DNA of 37,023 nucleotides from Methylococcaceae bacterium (GCA_028748685.1 JAJRDU010000123.1:1-37023), one strand, 5' to 3'; shown: positions 1-8,244, numbered from the stretch's first letter. Numbers and translations are program-made. Notes: a model not told the origin generated them from the sequence alone.

Positions 1-40
1 TCGCTAAGGAGAACCTTGTCAAACCAAGGGCGAAATCGAC

Positions 41-60
41 TTAATCAAAGTTTCCTTAAA
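41..60. repeat. Terminal fragment of interspersed repeat family A
   Basis: The 20 bases ending in AAAGTTTCCTTAAA match the right end of the repeat seen complete at 14381-14500 (ending CAGAGTTTCCTTAAA). Only this end is visible; the rest of positions 1-111 shows no gene and no other structure I can name. The stretch lies just downstream of the response regulator that ends at 112. Confidence 0.5.
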
Positions 61-111
61 TAAGAAATGGGTTATCCATCTGAATTGAGATTCAGACGGC
101 CTGGAAAACCA

Positions 112-480
112 TCACGCCTCACCCAGTATCTTGTTGACCAAGGCCAGCAGCTCCCGATGATGAAACGGTTTGGGTAAATAACCATTGCATCCGGCGGCTC
201 GCATCGTTTCCTCATCACCTTTCATGGCGTGGGAGGTAATGGCGACGACGGGGATGTGCCTGATGGCGGGATCGGCTTTGATCTGGCTAGTGGCGGCAAG
301 GCCATCCATGCCTGGCAGTTGCACGTCCATCAGCACCAGTGCGGGCCTCTCGGCTCGAACTAAGGCCAAGCCGGTTTCCGCATCGCTTGCCATCCATACC
401 TCGTGTCCGGCGGAGCGCAACAGGAAGGATGCCAATTTTGCATTGGCCAGGTTGTCTTCGATAAGGACGATTTTTGCCAT
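112..480 (-). CDS. Single-domain response regulator (CheY-like receiver)
   Basis: This 122-residue protein is a lone receiver domain with no output domain. The phosphorylation site reads clearly: acidic pair E8-D9, phospho-acceptor D52 in the LMDVQLPGMDG motif, switch residue T82 and lysine K104 in LPKPF. I chose the ATG at 480 (MAKIVLIEDN) rather than the longer start at 507, because AGAAGGA precedes it at proper distance and the longer version would run into the upstream kinase gene. It begins 4 nt after the kinase stop codon, so the two are almost certainly co-transcribed and it is probably the third receiver in that relay. The family resembles DivK/CheY-type receivers that act by protein contact. 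The downstream partner cannot be told from this window. Confidence 0.93.
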   Translation of the reverse strand: MAKIVLIEDNLANAKLASFLLRSAGHEVWMASDAETGLALVRAERPALVLMDVQLPGMDGLAATSQIKADPAIRHIPVVAITSHAMKGDEETMRAAGCNGYLPKPFHHRELLALVNKILGEA

Positions 481-484
481 TGCG

Positions 485-3400
485 TTATCCTTCTTTTTGT
501 AACACACGGCGCACTTCGATGGCTAACTTTTCATAGCGAAACTCGGCTTTTTCCAGAATGGCTTTAACATCGCCGTTGAGCCTGTGGCGATCTTCCGCCG
601 TGAGTAGTTTGGAGGTGACGACGATGATGGGTATCCGCGCGGTGGCTGGCTTATCCTTGAGCGCCGCCACCACCTCGAAACCGGACATTTCCGGCATCAG
701 CAGATCGAGCAAAATGGCGTCGGGATGCTCGACACCCGCTTGGATAACGCCGTCCGCGCCGGAATAAGCCGCGCTCACTCGATAACCGCTACGTTTCAGG
801 TAGTTACTCATCAGTTCAACCGTTCTCGGGTCGTCATCCACCACCAGCACGCGTTGCGGCATGTCGGTGGGCTGCCTTGGCGCGGGGAGAATGCCGATGG
901 CCGCCAGTGCGTTCTTCAACTCCGAATGCGACACCGGTTTTTGCAGTACCTGACTGGCGCCCAGCGCGATGCCGCGTTTGCCGTCGGCGACGATGGAAAC
1001 GATCATCACCGGTACAGTGTCGAGCGGCAGCATTTGTTTGATTCGGCTCAGCACTTCCCATCCATCCATGCCGGGCAACATTAGGTCGAGCGTAATGAGG
1101 TCGGGACGGTTGTGGGTCAGCCATTCCAGCGCCTGCTCACCGGTCGGCATGCAGATCACGCGCAAGCCTTCCTGCTCGAGGTGATGAGTCAGCAGATTGG
1201 CGGAGTAGAGTTCGTCCTCAATGACAAGGACGGTCGGCGTGTCCGATAGCTTATCAGCGACCGGTGCGGCCGACGCATTCTGGTTGCGGGGTGGCATCAC
1301 CGGCGTGACGGGCGTGGCGGCATCCTCCCCCGCCTTCCGCCACGGTATCCTCACCAAAAACCGCGAACCCTTGCCCAACTCGCTTTCCAGCTCAACACTG
1401 CCGCCGTGCAGTTCGGTCAGGCGCTTGACCATGACCAGACCTAGCCCCGTGCCTTGATATTGACGCGACAGCGAGCTGTCGATCTGAATGAAAGGTTGGA
1501 ACAGCCTTGCCTGATCCTCCGGGCCAATGCCAATGCCGGTATCGGAAACGGTAATCTCCAATACATCGTCCACGCGATGAGCCCCAAGGGATATGGCGCC
1601 GCCATCGGGGGTGAATTTGACGGCGTTGGATAGCAGGTTGTAGATAATCTGCTTGAGCTTGCGTATATCGGCAACGATCCGCGGCATCTCGGCTTCGGCA
1701 TCCAGTACCAGTTTCAGCTGATGGCTCAGGGCCTTTTCCTTGAGCATACTTAGGCTGTTTTGCAACACCTCATAGACGGAAACCGGTTCCAGTTCCAGCG
1801 TCATCTTGCCAGCCTCCACCTTGGAGAGATCCAGGATATCGTTGATGAGCGAGAGCAGGTGCTCCCCGCTGGTGTAAATATCTTCAATGAATTCGCGCTG
1901 GTTTTCAGCCAACTCACCCATCAGACCGTCTTTCAGGGCTTCGGAAAAACCAATGATGGCGTTGAGCGGCGTGCGCAGCTCGTGAGACATGTTGGCAAGA
2001 AACTCGCTTTTGGTACGGTTGGCTTCCTCCAGTTGCAGGTTTTTATGACTAATTTCCTTGCTGCGCTCGCGTAATTGCTGCGCCATATATTTGAGGTCGC
2101 TGAACTGCTTGAGGTTATTCAAGGCGACAGCCAGCTGGTCGGCTATGTGCTCGATAAAGGTGCGGTCCGGGACCGAAAGCGGCGCGATCGAGGCCAGCAC
2201 CAGCACCCCATGGCGCTGCTCGCGGTAAGTCACGGGCACAAGCACCAGCGCGGCGGGGTTGATGTTGCCGATACCGGTGGAGATGCTCAGCAGCCCGCTG
2301 CTGGTATTGGTCACATACATCGCCCGCCCCGATTGCGCGACCTCGCCAACCAGGCCTTCGCCCAGGTTAAAGCTATCCGGCGTGTTGGCGGGCAGGCCGT
2401 GGACCGCCTTGCTGACCAGCACACCGTGCCACTCCTCATAAGCGTAATAGGCCGATACCGGATAGGCGTGCCGTTCCGCCAGTAGATAAAGTAAGCCACT
2501 GAGAATGTCGACGCGGTCAAAAAAAGTGGAATACAACAGCAGCGCGCGGCGGTGGGTTTCGTCATAGGCTTCGGCCTTGTCCCGCGCCGCTATTTCACGG
2601 CGGATGGCGAAAAACAATGTCGTCAACAAAGCCACTGCAAGCAGTATGGTGCAAAGCAAGGCGCCCAACGTGAAATTGCGCGTCTGCTCGGTAGTAGCTT
2701 CACGCTCCTTTAGAAGATTGACCTCATCGCCGTCCATGGTCTTGATCACCGAATGGATGTTGCTCATGATTTCCAAGCCTTTCTCGTTAACGATCTCTTG
2801 TTGTGCCGCCGTCAGCCCCCGAGAATCGTAAGTTACCAAAACCTTGTCCAGAATCTTTAAGCGCAATTCGATGAGAGGGCGCAGGGTTGCCAGACTGTGC
2901 ATCTGCGCGGGGTTATCCTTGACCAGTTGGGTAATGGTTTCCAGAAGGACGGGTATATCCTTGGTCATCTGGAGATGCACTGTTCTAAGACTTTTGTCCC
3001 CGGTCAGCAAGTAACCGCGATGGGCTGATACGGTCTCCACTATACTGCCGTAAAGATCGCTCAGCTTGGCGCGCACTTCCTGCGTATGGAGCACCCAATG
3101 ATAGGATTCTGCAAAATTGGTGGTGGCGCGGTAAGTGACAGCCCCGCCCAGCAATATCAGACTCAGCGCGGCGATGAAACCCGATAGCACTTTGGATTCG
3201 ACGTTTTTAAGCGGCATGGCGGGTCCGCCGGTTGAAGAAGCCGCCAACAGAGCGAAGCCCAGCAACATCAGCCCCAGCGCGGTATGCACCGCCATGGGTG
3301 TGGTGATGCTGGCGGTGGTGAGTTCGCCGACGTTCGCTAGATAGCCGAGTAGTGACACGAAGCCGATTAGAATCGTCAATACGGCGGCCAACTGAGTCGG

Positions 3401-3844
3401 CAAACGCAGGCTTCGCCAGGGCAAGGCGAGCAAAGCGAAGCCGGCGGCGGAAAAACCGGTGGCGGTATAAATAGGCATGCGGCCCGGATACTGCGTGTAA
3501 GCCGCCCCGGCCGGCTCGCGAAACAACAGCTGGTCGATGCTTAGCCGCAAGTTGAACACATATTCGCCTAGCGTGGCGAGGCCGATGGCCGCCACCGCCA
3601 GTGCCATGGCTTGCGCCAGGCGCTGCCGGTCGGAGCGTTGCAGGCGCAGAAACAGTGCGCCACCCGCCAGCAGGAAACACAGCGCCGTATTAGCCTTCAT
3701 CGTCACCGAGCCGGACAGAGGACTCTTCAGTAAGGGCAGGTCTAGCGCCCAACCCACGAGCACCGACAGCCCCAGAGCCGCTACCATCAAAGCTGAGCGG
3801 CGGGAAAAACCAGTCCATTCAAGAGATCTAAGAGCGGAACGCAT
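485..3844 (-). CDS. Hybrid sensor histidine kinase (7TM-CHASE3-GAF-HisKA-HATPase-REC-REC)
   Basis: A 1119-residue inner-membrane phosphorelay kinase. About seven hydrophobic segments occupy residues 18-238. A CHASE3-like extracytoplasmic helical sensor (240-390, containing the HRGYLLTGD stretch) and another membrane segment (393-414) follow, then a GAF domain (about 435-580). The dimerisation box carries H621 in NMSHELRTPLNAI. The ATPase domain shows the N box (N736, N740), DTGIGIG (768-774) and GTGLGL (798-803). Two receivers follow: the first with D877, acceptor D920 and K969, but S950 in place of the usual threonine; the second with D1003-D1005, acceptor D1047, T1077 and K1099. The stand-alone receiver gene starts 4 nt downstream. 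The signal is not identifiable. Seven N-terminal membrane segments in front of CHASE3 is more than such kinases usually carry. Confidence 0.93.
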   Translation of the reverse strand: MRSALRSLEWTGFSRRSALMVAALGLSVLVGWALDLPLLKSPLSGSVTMKANTALCFLLAGGALFLRLQRSDRQRLAQAMALAVAAIGLATLGEYVFNLRLSIDQLLFREPAGAAYTQYPGRMPIYTATGFSAAGFALLALPWRSLRLPTQLAAVLTILIGFVSLLGYLANVGELTTASITTPMAVHTALGLMLLGFALLAASSTGGPAMPLKNVESKVLSGFIAALSLILLGGAVTYRATTNFAESYHWVLHTQEVRAKLSDLYGSIVETVSAHRGYLLTGDKSLRTVHLQMTKDIPVLLETITQLVKDNPAQMHSLATLRPLIELRLKILDKVLVTYDSRGLTAAQQEIVNEKGLEIMSNIHSVIKTMDGDEVNLLKEREATTEQTRNFTLGALLCTILLAVALLTTLFFAIRREIAARDKAEAYDETHRRALLLYSTFFDRVDILSGLLYLLAERHAYPVSAYYAYEEWHGVLVSKAVHGLPANTPDSFNLGEGLVGEVAQSGRAMYVTNTSSGLLSISTGIGNINPAALVLVPVTYREQRHGVLVLASIAPLSVPDRTFIEHIADQLAVALNNLKQFSDLKYMAQQLRERSKEISHKNLQLEEANRTKSEFLANMSHELRTPLNAIIGFSEALKDGLMGELAENQREFIEDIYTSGEHLLSLINDILDLSKVEAGKMTLELEPVSVYEVLQNSLSMLKEKALSHQLKLVLDAEAEMPRIVADIRKLKQIIYNLLSNAVKFTPDGGAISLGAHRVDDVLEITVSDTGIGIGPEDQARLFQPFIQIDSSLSRQYQGTGLGLVMVKRLTELHGGSVELESELGKGSRFLVRIPWRKAGEDAATPVTPVMPPRNQNASAAPVADKLSDTPTVLVIEDELYSANLLTHHLEQEGLRVICMPTGEQALEWLTHNRPDLITLDLMLPGMDGWEVLSRIKQMLPLDTVPVMIVSIVADGKRGIALGASQVLQKPVSHSELKNALAAIGILPAPRQPTDMPQRVLVVDDDPRTVELMSNYLKRSGYRVSAAYSGADGVIQAGVEHPDAILLDLLMPEMSGFEVVAALKDKPATARIPIIVVTSKLLTAEDRHRLNGDVKAILEKAEFRYEKLAIEVRRVLQKEG

Positions 3845-3955
3845 AGCGGCTTACTCCAATATTGAGTTCCACAATCAAATTGCTCCCCGGCACGGCTGGG
3901 GAGCAATCAGCATTAATTGAAAGCCCGACAAGAATGACGGCATGGATTGCCTTGG

Positions 3956-4225
3956 CTAAACGGCTTGGTTAGCCTTGACGATCTGGGCGAGAAGCGCTTT
4001 CCGGTTCACGTCATTTTCCGAGCTGAAAAATTCAACTCGATCTTCGACAAAACAATCCGGATTTGTAGCGATGGCATTCGCTTTAAATTTTCTCGCTTGT
4101 TCAAGCGTTTCAAAAAATGGGCTGATATGGGTCATCTTTGTGATCGCTCCGGTTCTGATATTGACGGAGACCACGTAATATTCGACGTCGTAGCATCGAG
4201 TCTCGGAATGGTAAAACTCTTCCAT
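3956..4225 (-). CDS. Small hypothetical protein (89 aa)
   Basis: An 89-residue acidic, soluble protein that I do not recognise. It has no signal peptide or membrane segment. It alternates short beta-like stretches (VEYYVVSVNI) with a helix-like segment (ETLEQARKFKANAIA) and ends in a probable helix (NRKALLAQIVKANQAV). The composition looks like real protein, and I prefer it to the overlapping plus-strand frame, which is less protein-like. The upstream sequence has only a weak ribosome site (TTGAG just before ATG). It lies between the kinase and shc, all on the minus strand with gaps near 100 nt, so it may be independently expressed. No function is proposed. Confidence 0.6.
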   Translation of the reverse strand: MEEFYHSETRCYDVEYYVVSVNIRTGAITKMTHISPFFETLEQARKFKANAIATNPDCFVEDRVEFFSSENDVNRKALLAQIVKANQAV

Positions 4226-4324
4226 CTCAATATTTTTTTGGTAATGGGTTAAACGGTTCCTAATTTTTTCCCACTGCCGGCAGCTGTTTTTCAGTCAACT
4301 GGCAGCCTATAAAGCAGGTTTCCT

Positions 4325-6289
4325 TCATGCAAGGGAAAGTCGCTCATTACGATAGCGGCCCAGCGCCCAGAGCGGGAAAAATTTATCGTAGCCGTGGTAT
4401 TTCAGGTAAAAAAACTTGGGGAAACCTGGCGCATTAAAGTTTTCGTCTTTCCAGAAGCCGTCGGCCTGCTGGGTTTTCAACAGATAATTCACCCCGGCCT
4501 CGACTTCCGTGTTGCCAACTTCCCCGCCCGACAGCAAGGCCAGGATCGCCAGCGCGGTGTGGAATGCCGAGCTGGCATCGGATTCACCACGAATCTTGCT
4601 ATCGTGATAACTGTAATTGTTCTCGCCCCAACCGCCGTCGGCGCGCTGCTTGGATTTCAGCCAGGCGACGGCTTTGCGAATACTGGGATCGTGCCTGGAA
4701 ACGCCCGCGGCTTCAAACCCGATCAACACCGACCAGGTGCCGTATATATAATTGGTGCCCCAGCGGCCGAACCAGCAACCGTCGAGTTCCTGCTCCTTGC
4801 GCAAATAAGCGATGCAGTCGTCGATGACGGAGCTGTATTCCGGATTCCAATTAACCAGTTTGCCCAGCAACAGGATGCAACGGCCGCTAACATCCGCGGT
4901 TGGCGGATCGAGTAGCGCGCCATGGTCGGCAAACGGAATCTGATTCAGATAATAATAGGTGTTGTCGGCATCGAAAGCCCCATAGCCGCCATTACCAGAT
5001 TGCATGCCGGCGATCCAGCCGGCTGCCCGCAGGATATTCTCGGTAAACTCCGGGGCGTCGGCCTGAATCATCGCATAAGCGACCACCGCGGTATCGTCGA
5101 CATCCGGGTAATAGCTATTGCCGAACTGAAAGGCCCAGCCGCCACCCGCTAGATTCGGGCGCTGAACTTGCCAGTCACCCGGCTCGTCACTCAACTGCTT
5201 GCCAACCAACCAGCGCAAGGCGGAGGTAACCGCGTGTTGTGTTTGTCGATCGTCATCATACCGGCCGACTTCCTGCAAGGCCAGTGTGGCCAAACCGGTA
5301 TCCCAGATCGGCGACACGCAGGGTTGGCAGTAGGCACTATCGTCCTTGACGACCAGCAATCGATCGATGGCGGCCTTGGCGATTTGCCGCTGTTCGTTGT
5401 CGGCGGGAATGCCGAGATAATCCATGGCCTCATAGGCGTTGACCATGGCCGTGAAAATCGCGCCCAAGCCATCGTAAGCATTGAGTCTGGCCATGAACCA
5501 GTCTCGTGCCTTAGACGTAGCCTTGCGGCGGACGAAGCCGGGAATCAAGGGTTCAATCAAGCGCCCCATGCGGTCCAGCACCAGAATCGCCTTGCCTAGC
5601 GGGGTTTTGACGTGGGAAAAATAATGTTTTTCTTGATCGGGTGGCGTCACAAACAGTTCGGCAATGCCAAGCTTGAGGGGATTGCGCGCCTTGACCTTAT
5701 TGGTACAGAGTATGGACAGCGGCACCATCACGGTTCGCGACCAGTAGGATACTTTGTCGATGTGAAACGGAAACCACCTGGGCAGCAACATGATTTCCAC
5801 CGGAATGAAAGGTACTGCGCGCCAGGGAATTTGTTCGAACATGGCCAACATGATGCGAGTAAAGACATTGGCCTTGGCGCCACCGCCCTGGGCCAGTATC
5901 CAATCGCGCGCTTTCGACATATACGATGCATCCATGGCATCGCCAGCCAGTTTCAGCGCGTAATAAGCCTTGATCGTGCAGCTGATGTCGCCGCCGCCAC
6001 CTTTATAAAGCGGATAACTGCCGTCCGTGTTTTGTTGGCTACGCAGAAAATTTGCGATCTTGGCCTGCAGGGCGATGTCGATTTCGTCCATGTAATGCAT
6101 CATCAGAATGTACTCGGCGGGAATGGTGCAATCCGCTTCGAGTTCGAATACCCAATAACCGGCTTCGTTTTGCAGGCCTAGGAGCCGTGACCTGGCGAGA
6201 CTGATGGCGCTATCCAGAGTCGATGCCGCATTGGCCGAGCCGCTGGCGACAGAATCCGACCCGGAAAGTGAAGAGGTCTCTGTTAGCAT
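4325..6289 (-). CDS. shc: Squalene-hopene cyclase
   Basis: This 654-residue terpene cyclase converts squalene to hopene and hopanol, the first committed step of hopanoid synthesis, at the cytoplasmic membrane. The catalytic acid motif DVDDTA is at 396-401 (the family's DXDD box). Several QW-type repeats are visible (for example KSKQRADGGWG and KTQQADGFW near the C-terminus, RSQQNTDGSYP near residue 85), and the length is normal for bacterial cyclases. The ATG at 6289 has GGAG about 10 nt upstream. No other hopanoid genes adjoin it, but the probable C-3 methylase hpnR is 8.5 kb away in this window. The upstream region carries an intrinsic-terminator-like hairpin (6385-6421) and a palindromic operator (6545-6560) oriented towards this gene, so expression may be controlled by the neighbouring Crp/Fnr protein and by premature termination. 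Confidence 0.97.
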   Translation of the reverse strand: MLTETSSLSGSDSVASGSANAASTLDSAISLARSRLLGLQNEAGYWVFELEADCTIPAEYILMMHYMDEIDIALQAKIANFLRSQQNTDGSYPLYKGGGGDISCTIKAYYALKLAGDAMDASYMSKARDWILAQGGGAKANVFTRIMLAMFEQIPWRAVPFIPVEIMLLPRWFPFHIDKVSYWSRTVMVPLSILCTNKVKARNPLKLGIAELFVTPPDQEKHYFSHVKTPLGKAILVLDRMGRLIEPLIPGFVRRKATSKARDWFMARLNAYDGLGAIFTAMVNAYEAMDYLGIPADNEQRQIAKAAIDRLLVVKDDSAYCQPCVSPIWDTGLATLALQEVGRYDDDRQTQHAVTSALRWLVGKQLSDEPGDWQVQRPNLAGGGWAFQFGNSYYPDVDDTAVVAYAMIQADAPEFTENILRAAGWIAGMQSGNGGYGAFDADNTYYYLNQIPFADHGALLDPPTADVSGRCILLLGKLVNWNPEYSSVIDDCIAYLRKEQELDGCWFGRWGTNYIYGTWSVLIGFEAAGVSRHDPSIRKAVAWLKSKQRADGGWGENNYSYHDSKIRGESDASSAFHTALAILALLSGGEVGNTEVEAGVNYLLKTQQADGFWKDENFNAPGFPKFFYLKYHGYDKFFPLWALGRYRNERLSLA

Positions 6290-6384
6290 GGTTTGGTATT
6301 CTCCATTTCACTTTACTGTTAGGAATTTCGGTCATCGCGGTGGCGTTGATCGCAATTTTTTTTGCCAACCCTGGCCAACCAGAT

Positions 6385-6421
6385 AAAAAAATGCGCCGCT
6401 GCGGGAGTGTTGCCGCGGCGC
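6385..6421 (-). terminator. Intrinsic terminator-like hairpin in the shc leader
   Basis: On the minus strand GCGCCGC pairs with GCGGCGC (7 bp, all G-C) and is followed immediately by ATTTTTTTATC, a seven-T run. It lies about 100 nt upstream of the shc start codon and points the same way as shc. It would therefore either end a short transcript started near 6510 or act as an attenuator for shc. No convincing small gene was found between it and the operator at 6545. Confidence 0.65.
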
Positions 6422-6544
6422 TTGGAGGCACGCGACCATGATGATCGCCTTGACATTAGCGACTGACCTTGGGATTTTACGGCGAGTCACCACTCGCTGT
6501 TCCAGTCACCGCGGGCCACTTTAAGCAAAACATTGGGCCCGGTC

Positions 6545-6560
6545 TGTACGGTGCCGTACA
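6545..6560 (-). promoter_or_regulatory. Palindromic operator copy 1 (TGTACG-N4-CGTACA), shc/crp intergenic region
   Basis: The site reads TGTACGGTGCCGTACA, with 7-bp arms around a 2-nt centre. The plus-strand flank GGTCTGTACG is identical in the copies at 8229 and 14227, which suggests that this copy is also read towards the minus strand (shc). The best -10 at the matching distance is only TTAAAG (6519-6524). The 540-nt gap 6290-6829 between the divergent shc and Crp/Fnr genes otherwise contains the hairpin at 6385 and a second palindrome at 6721. Confidence 0.65.
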
Positions 6561-6720
6561 TAAAGCCGCTTTCAGCCACTATCGCCTCGCATTACCCGGC
6601 ATTGATTTTTCGCGCTTTTCCGCCCGTTCTAAACAGGTTGGCCCCGCGATATTTTCAAGCAATTTCCAAGATTGGCCTGTTTGGGTTAGTAAATATACTG
6701 ATTACATATCGAAGGCTTTA

Positions 6721-6734
6721 TGTGGTATACCACA
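6721..6734. promoter_or_regulatory. Perfect 14-bp palindrome upstream of the Crp/Fnr gene
   Basis: TGTGGTATACCACA is a perfect inverted repeat about 100 nt upstream of the start at 6836. It has the 5-4-5 architecture (TGTGG-N4-CCACA) of Crp/Fnr-type sites but a different half-site from the TGTACG family. It could be an autoregulatory or other operator; one occurrence cannot show this. Confidence 0.35.
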
Positions 6735-6835
6735 CATAGTAAGTTCCTTACCGTTAACCTCGGAATTTTCCTTTAGCCTTATGCAGGGTGTGACATTTGA
6801 TCTCGACCGACTAAATACTATTACAAAGGTTGCTT

Positions 6836-7624
6836 ATGATTCAGACGGATACGCCTCGCCAAAACCATCTTCTCAACGCGCTACCCACGGCCGAATACGA
6901 TAGACTTTTGCCCCATCTGGAACGGGTCTCGCTGCCGTTTGGCAATGTTATCTATGAGTCCGGCGTTACTTTGGATTACGGCTATTTCCCCACAACTTGC
7001 ATCGTGTCCAAGATGTATATCATGGAAAACGGGGCATCGTCTGAAATCGCGGTGGTAGGCAACGACGGCATCATCGGCATTTCCCTGTTCATGGGCGGCG
7101 CAAACATGCCGCATCGGGCCATCGTCAGGAATGCGGGCGAGGCCTACAGACTGCACAAGCAATTTCTGATCGAGGAATTCAATCACGCCGAGGGACCTCG
7201 TAGCGGCGCGCTGCAAAATTTGTTACTACGTTATACCCAAGCACTGATTACCCAAATGGCCCAAACCGCCGTCTGCAATCGACATCATTCGGTGGACCAG
7301 CAACTCTGCCGCTGGCTGCTACTAAGCCTGGACCGGCTACCCTCCAACGAGGTGACCATGACGCAGGAACTAATCGCCAATATGTTGGGCGTGCGCCGCG
7401 AAGGTGTCACCGAAGCTGCCGGAAAATTGCAGCGGGCAGGATTGATCGAGTACAGCCGGGGCAAAATCACGGTACTGGATCGACCGGGATTGGAGGAGCG
7501 CGTCTGCGAGTGTTACCAAGTGGTTAAAGCCGAATCCGATCGCCTACTGCCCCCCCCCCCGACACACACAGGAATGGGCGATTGCATGCCCGAGTTGATT
7601 GATTGCCATGCTCAGGATGCCTAG
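6836..7624 (+). CDS. Crp/Fnr-family transcriptional regulator (first copy)
   Basis: A 262-residue regulator with an N-terminal cyclic-nucleotide-binding-like beta-roll (about 20-120) and a C-terminal winged helix (about 150-215). There is no Fnr-type N-terminal cysteine cluster. The recognition helix reads GVRREGVTEAAGKLQ (185-199): relative to E. coli Crp the R180 and E181 equivalents are kept, but R185 is a glutamate. I chose the ATG at 6836 because AAAGG lies 6 nt upstream; a TTG two codons earlier is possible. The tail after DRLL is unusual, encoded by an 11-C run (7550-7560) followed by a CA repeat, so its length could vary by slippage. It is one of two related regulators here (the other at 11304), both in the block containing all four TGTACG palindromes, and is a candidate to bind them. 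Confidence 0.92.
   Translation: MIQTDTPRQNHLLNALPTAEYDRLLPHLERVSLPFGNVIYESGVTLDYGYFPTTCIVSKMYIMENGASSEIAVVGNDGIIGISLFMGGANMPHRAIVRNAGEAYRLHKQFLIEEFNHAEGPRSGALQNLLLRYTQALITQMAQTAVCNRHHSVDQQLCRWLLLSLDRLPSNEVTMTQELIANMLGVRREGVTEAAGKLQRAGLIEYSRGKITVLDRPGLEERVCECYQVVKAESDRLLPPPPTHTGMGDCMPELIDCHAQDA
7550..7560 (+). repeat. Homopolymer C11 tract within the Crp/Fnr gene
   Basis: Eleven consecutive C bases followed by GACACACACA lie near the 3' end of the regulator gene. Loss of one C would end the protein at PPPRHTQEWAIACPS; loss of two gives another short tail. The DNA-binding domain lies upstream and would not be affected. This may be a slippage site or an assembly length error. Confidence 0.8.
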
Positions 7625-7664
7625 GATTCCGTCAAACATAAATTTCCGATATTCGAAGTCCTTT

Positions 7665-7706
7665 AGGGGCGACTCGCTAGAGCACGTAGTGAATTATTTC
7701 GCCCCT
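7665..7706. repeat. REP-like hairpin between convergent genes
   Basis: AGGGGCGA (7665-7672) pairs with TCGCCCCT (7699-7706). An inner CACGTAGTG can also fold. It resembles the GTAGGKGCGAAT-type repeats seen at 26104 and 36053, and sits between the 3' ends of the Crp/Fnr gene and the convergent secreted-protein gene, where it could act as a two-way transcript end. There is no strong T run. Confidence 0.5.
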
Positions 7707-7734
7707 ACAAAAAGCTTGCCGGCAATATCCCGAC

Positions 7735-8160
7735 CTAATTACCCTGCTCCGCGGGCCAGGTGAACGACAGCGAAGTCGTCCGTTTGTCACCGACCGTTGC
7801 CGTTTTATGGAGTACTTGGCCGTCGCTATCCACGGTAACGACGTAACGGCCGGGCTTGAGCTTGGCGAATAGCTTGGGGCCGTCGGACACGGTGTCCAGG
7901 ACGGTGTTATCCTTAGAATCCGTGATACGAACCTTGACGTCACTGAGATATTCCCCGCTGCCCTTTACCGAAAATAGCAGGTTCAAGTTATAGTTAGCCC
8001 GAATGGCTTGCATGGCCTCCCGTTCATCGCCCCCTACTCCGCCACTGACGAAGCTAACTTCACCTTGGGTTTGGGGCGTGATCAAAGGCTGTTCTTCCGC
8101 AAACCCAGAGATACTGAACAGGACACAGGGAAGAATAAGCGCTAAGTGCAATCGTTTCAT
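7735..8160 (-). CDS. Small secreted protein with carboxypeptidase-regulatory-like fold
   Basis: A 141-residue protein with a clear signal peptide (MKRLHLALILPCVLFSISGFA, cleavage near residue 21), hence periplasmic or exported. After about 40 residues it shows a beta-rich segment (about 60-135: LLFSVKGSGEYLSDVKVRI, LKPGRYVVTVD, TTSLSFTW) typical of transthyretin-like or carboxypeptidase-regulatory domains. No catalytic residues are seen. The start at 8160 is preferred over 8196 because AAGGAG precedes it and the signal peptide then begins properly. A palindromic operator and a -10 box lie directly upstream (8203-8244), so it is a likely member of the regulon proposed here. The function is unknown; an envelope-stress role is inference from context. 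Confidence 0.8.
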   Translation of the reverse strand: MKRLHLALILPCVLFSISGFAEEQPLITPQTQGEVSFVSGGVGGDEREAMQAIRANYNLNLLFSVKGSGEYLSDVKVRITDSKDNTVLDTVSDGPKLFAKLKPGRYVVTVDSDGQVLHKTATVGDKRTTSLSFTWPAEQGN

Positions 8161-8202
8161 AAAAATTTCTCCTTGACCGTCGGGAATAAAGAACACGAAG
8201 AT

Positions 8203-8244
8203 AGCATACAGGATCTGCCTCTCTGGTCTGTACGCTACCGTACC
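8203..8244 (-). promoter_or_regulatory. Activator-type promoter: operator copy 2 plus -10 box
   Basis: The operator on the plus strand is TGTACGCTACCGTACC (8229-8244), one mismatch from symmetry. Reading on the minus strand, TATGCT (8203-8208) is a good -10. The -35 position reads ACAGAC and is poor. The operator centre falls about 41.5 nt upstream of the expected start, the class-II position of Crp/Fnr activators. This promoter faces the secreted-protein gene starting at 8160. Confidence 0.6.

Noticed and set aside
3947-4252. 101-residue plus-strand frame overlapping the 89-residue hypothetical gene
   Set aside because: Its composition is less protein-like, and the minus-strand frame fits the direction of both neighbours.
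6223-6441. Plus-strand frame with a hydrophobic stretch (LHFTLLLGISVIAVALIAIFF) antisense to the shc 5' end
   Set aside because: There is no good start or ribosome site, half the frame lies opposite shc coding sequence, and the hydrophobic run is encoded over the shc leader and continues through the terminator hairpin. Kept as chance.
6386-6467. Short minus-strand frames between operator copy 1 and the shc leader terminator (starts near 6445-6467)
   Set aside because: They run through the terminator hairpin and its T run and have basic, low-quality composition. A non-coding leader or RNA is a simpler reading.
7665-7706. CRISPR or attachment-site interpretation of the GTAG-type hairpins
   Set aside because: They are dispersed, with no regular spacers, cas genes or integrase nearby; a REP-like repeat explains them.
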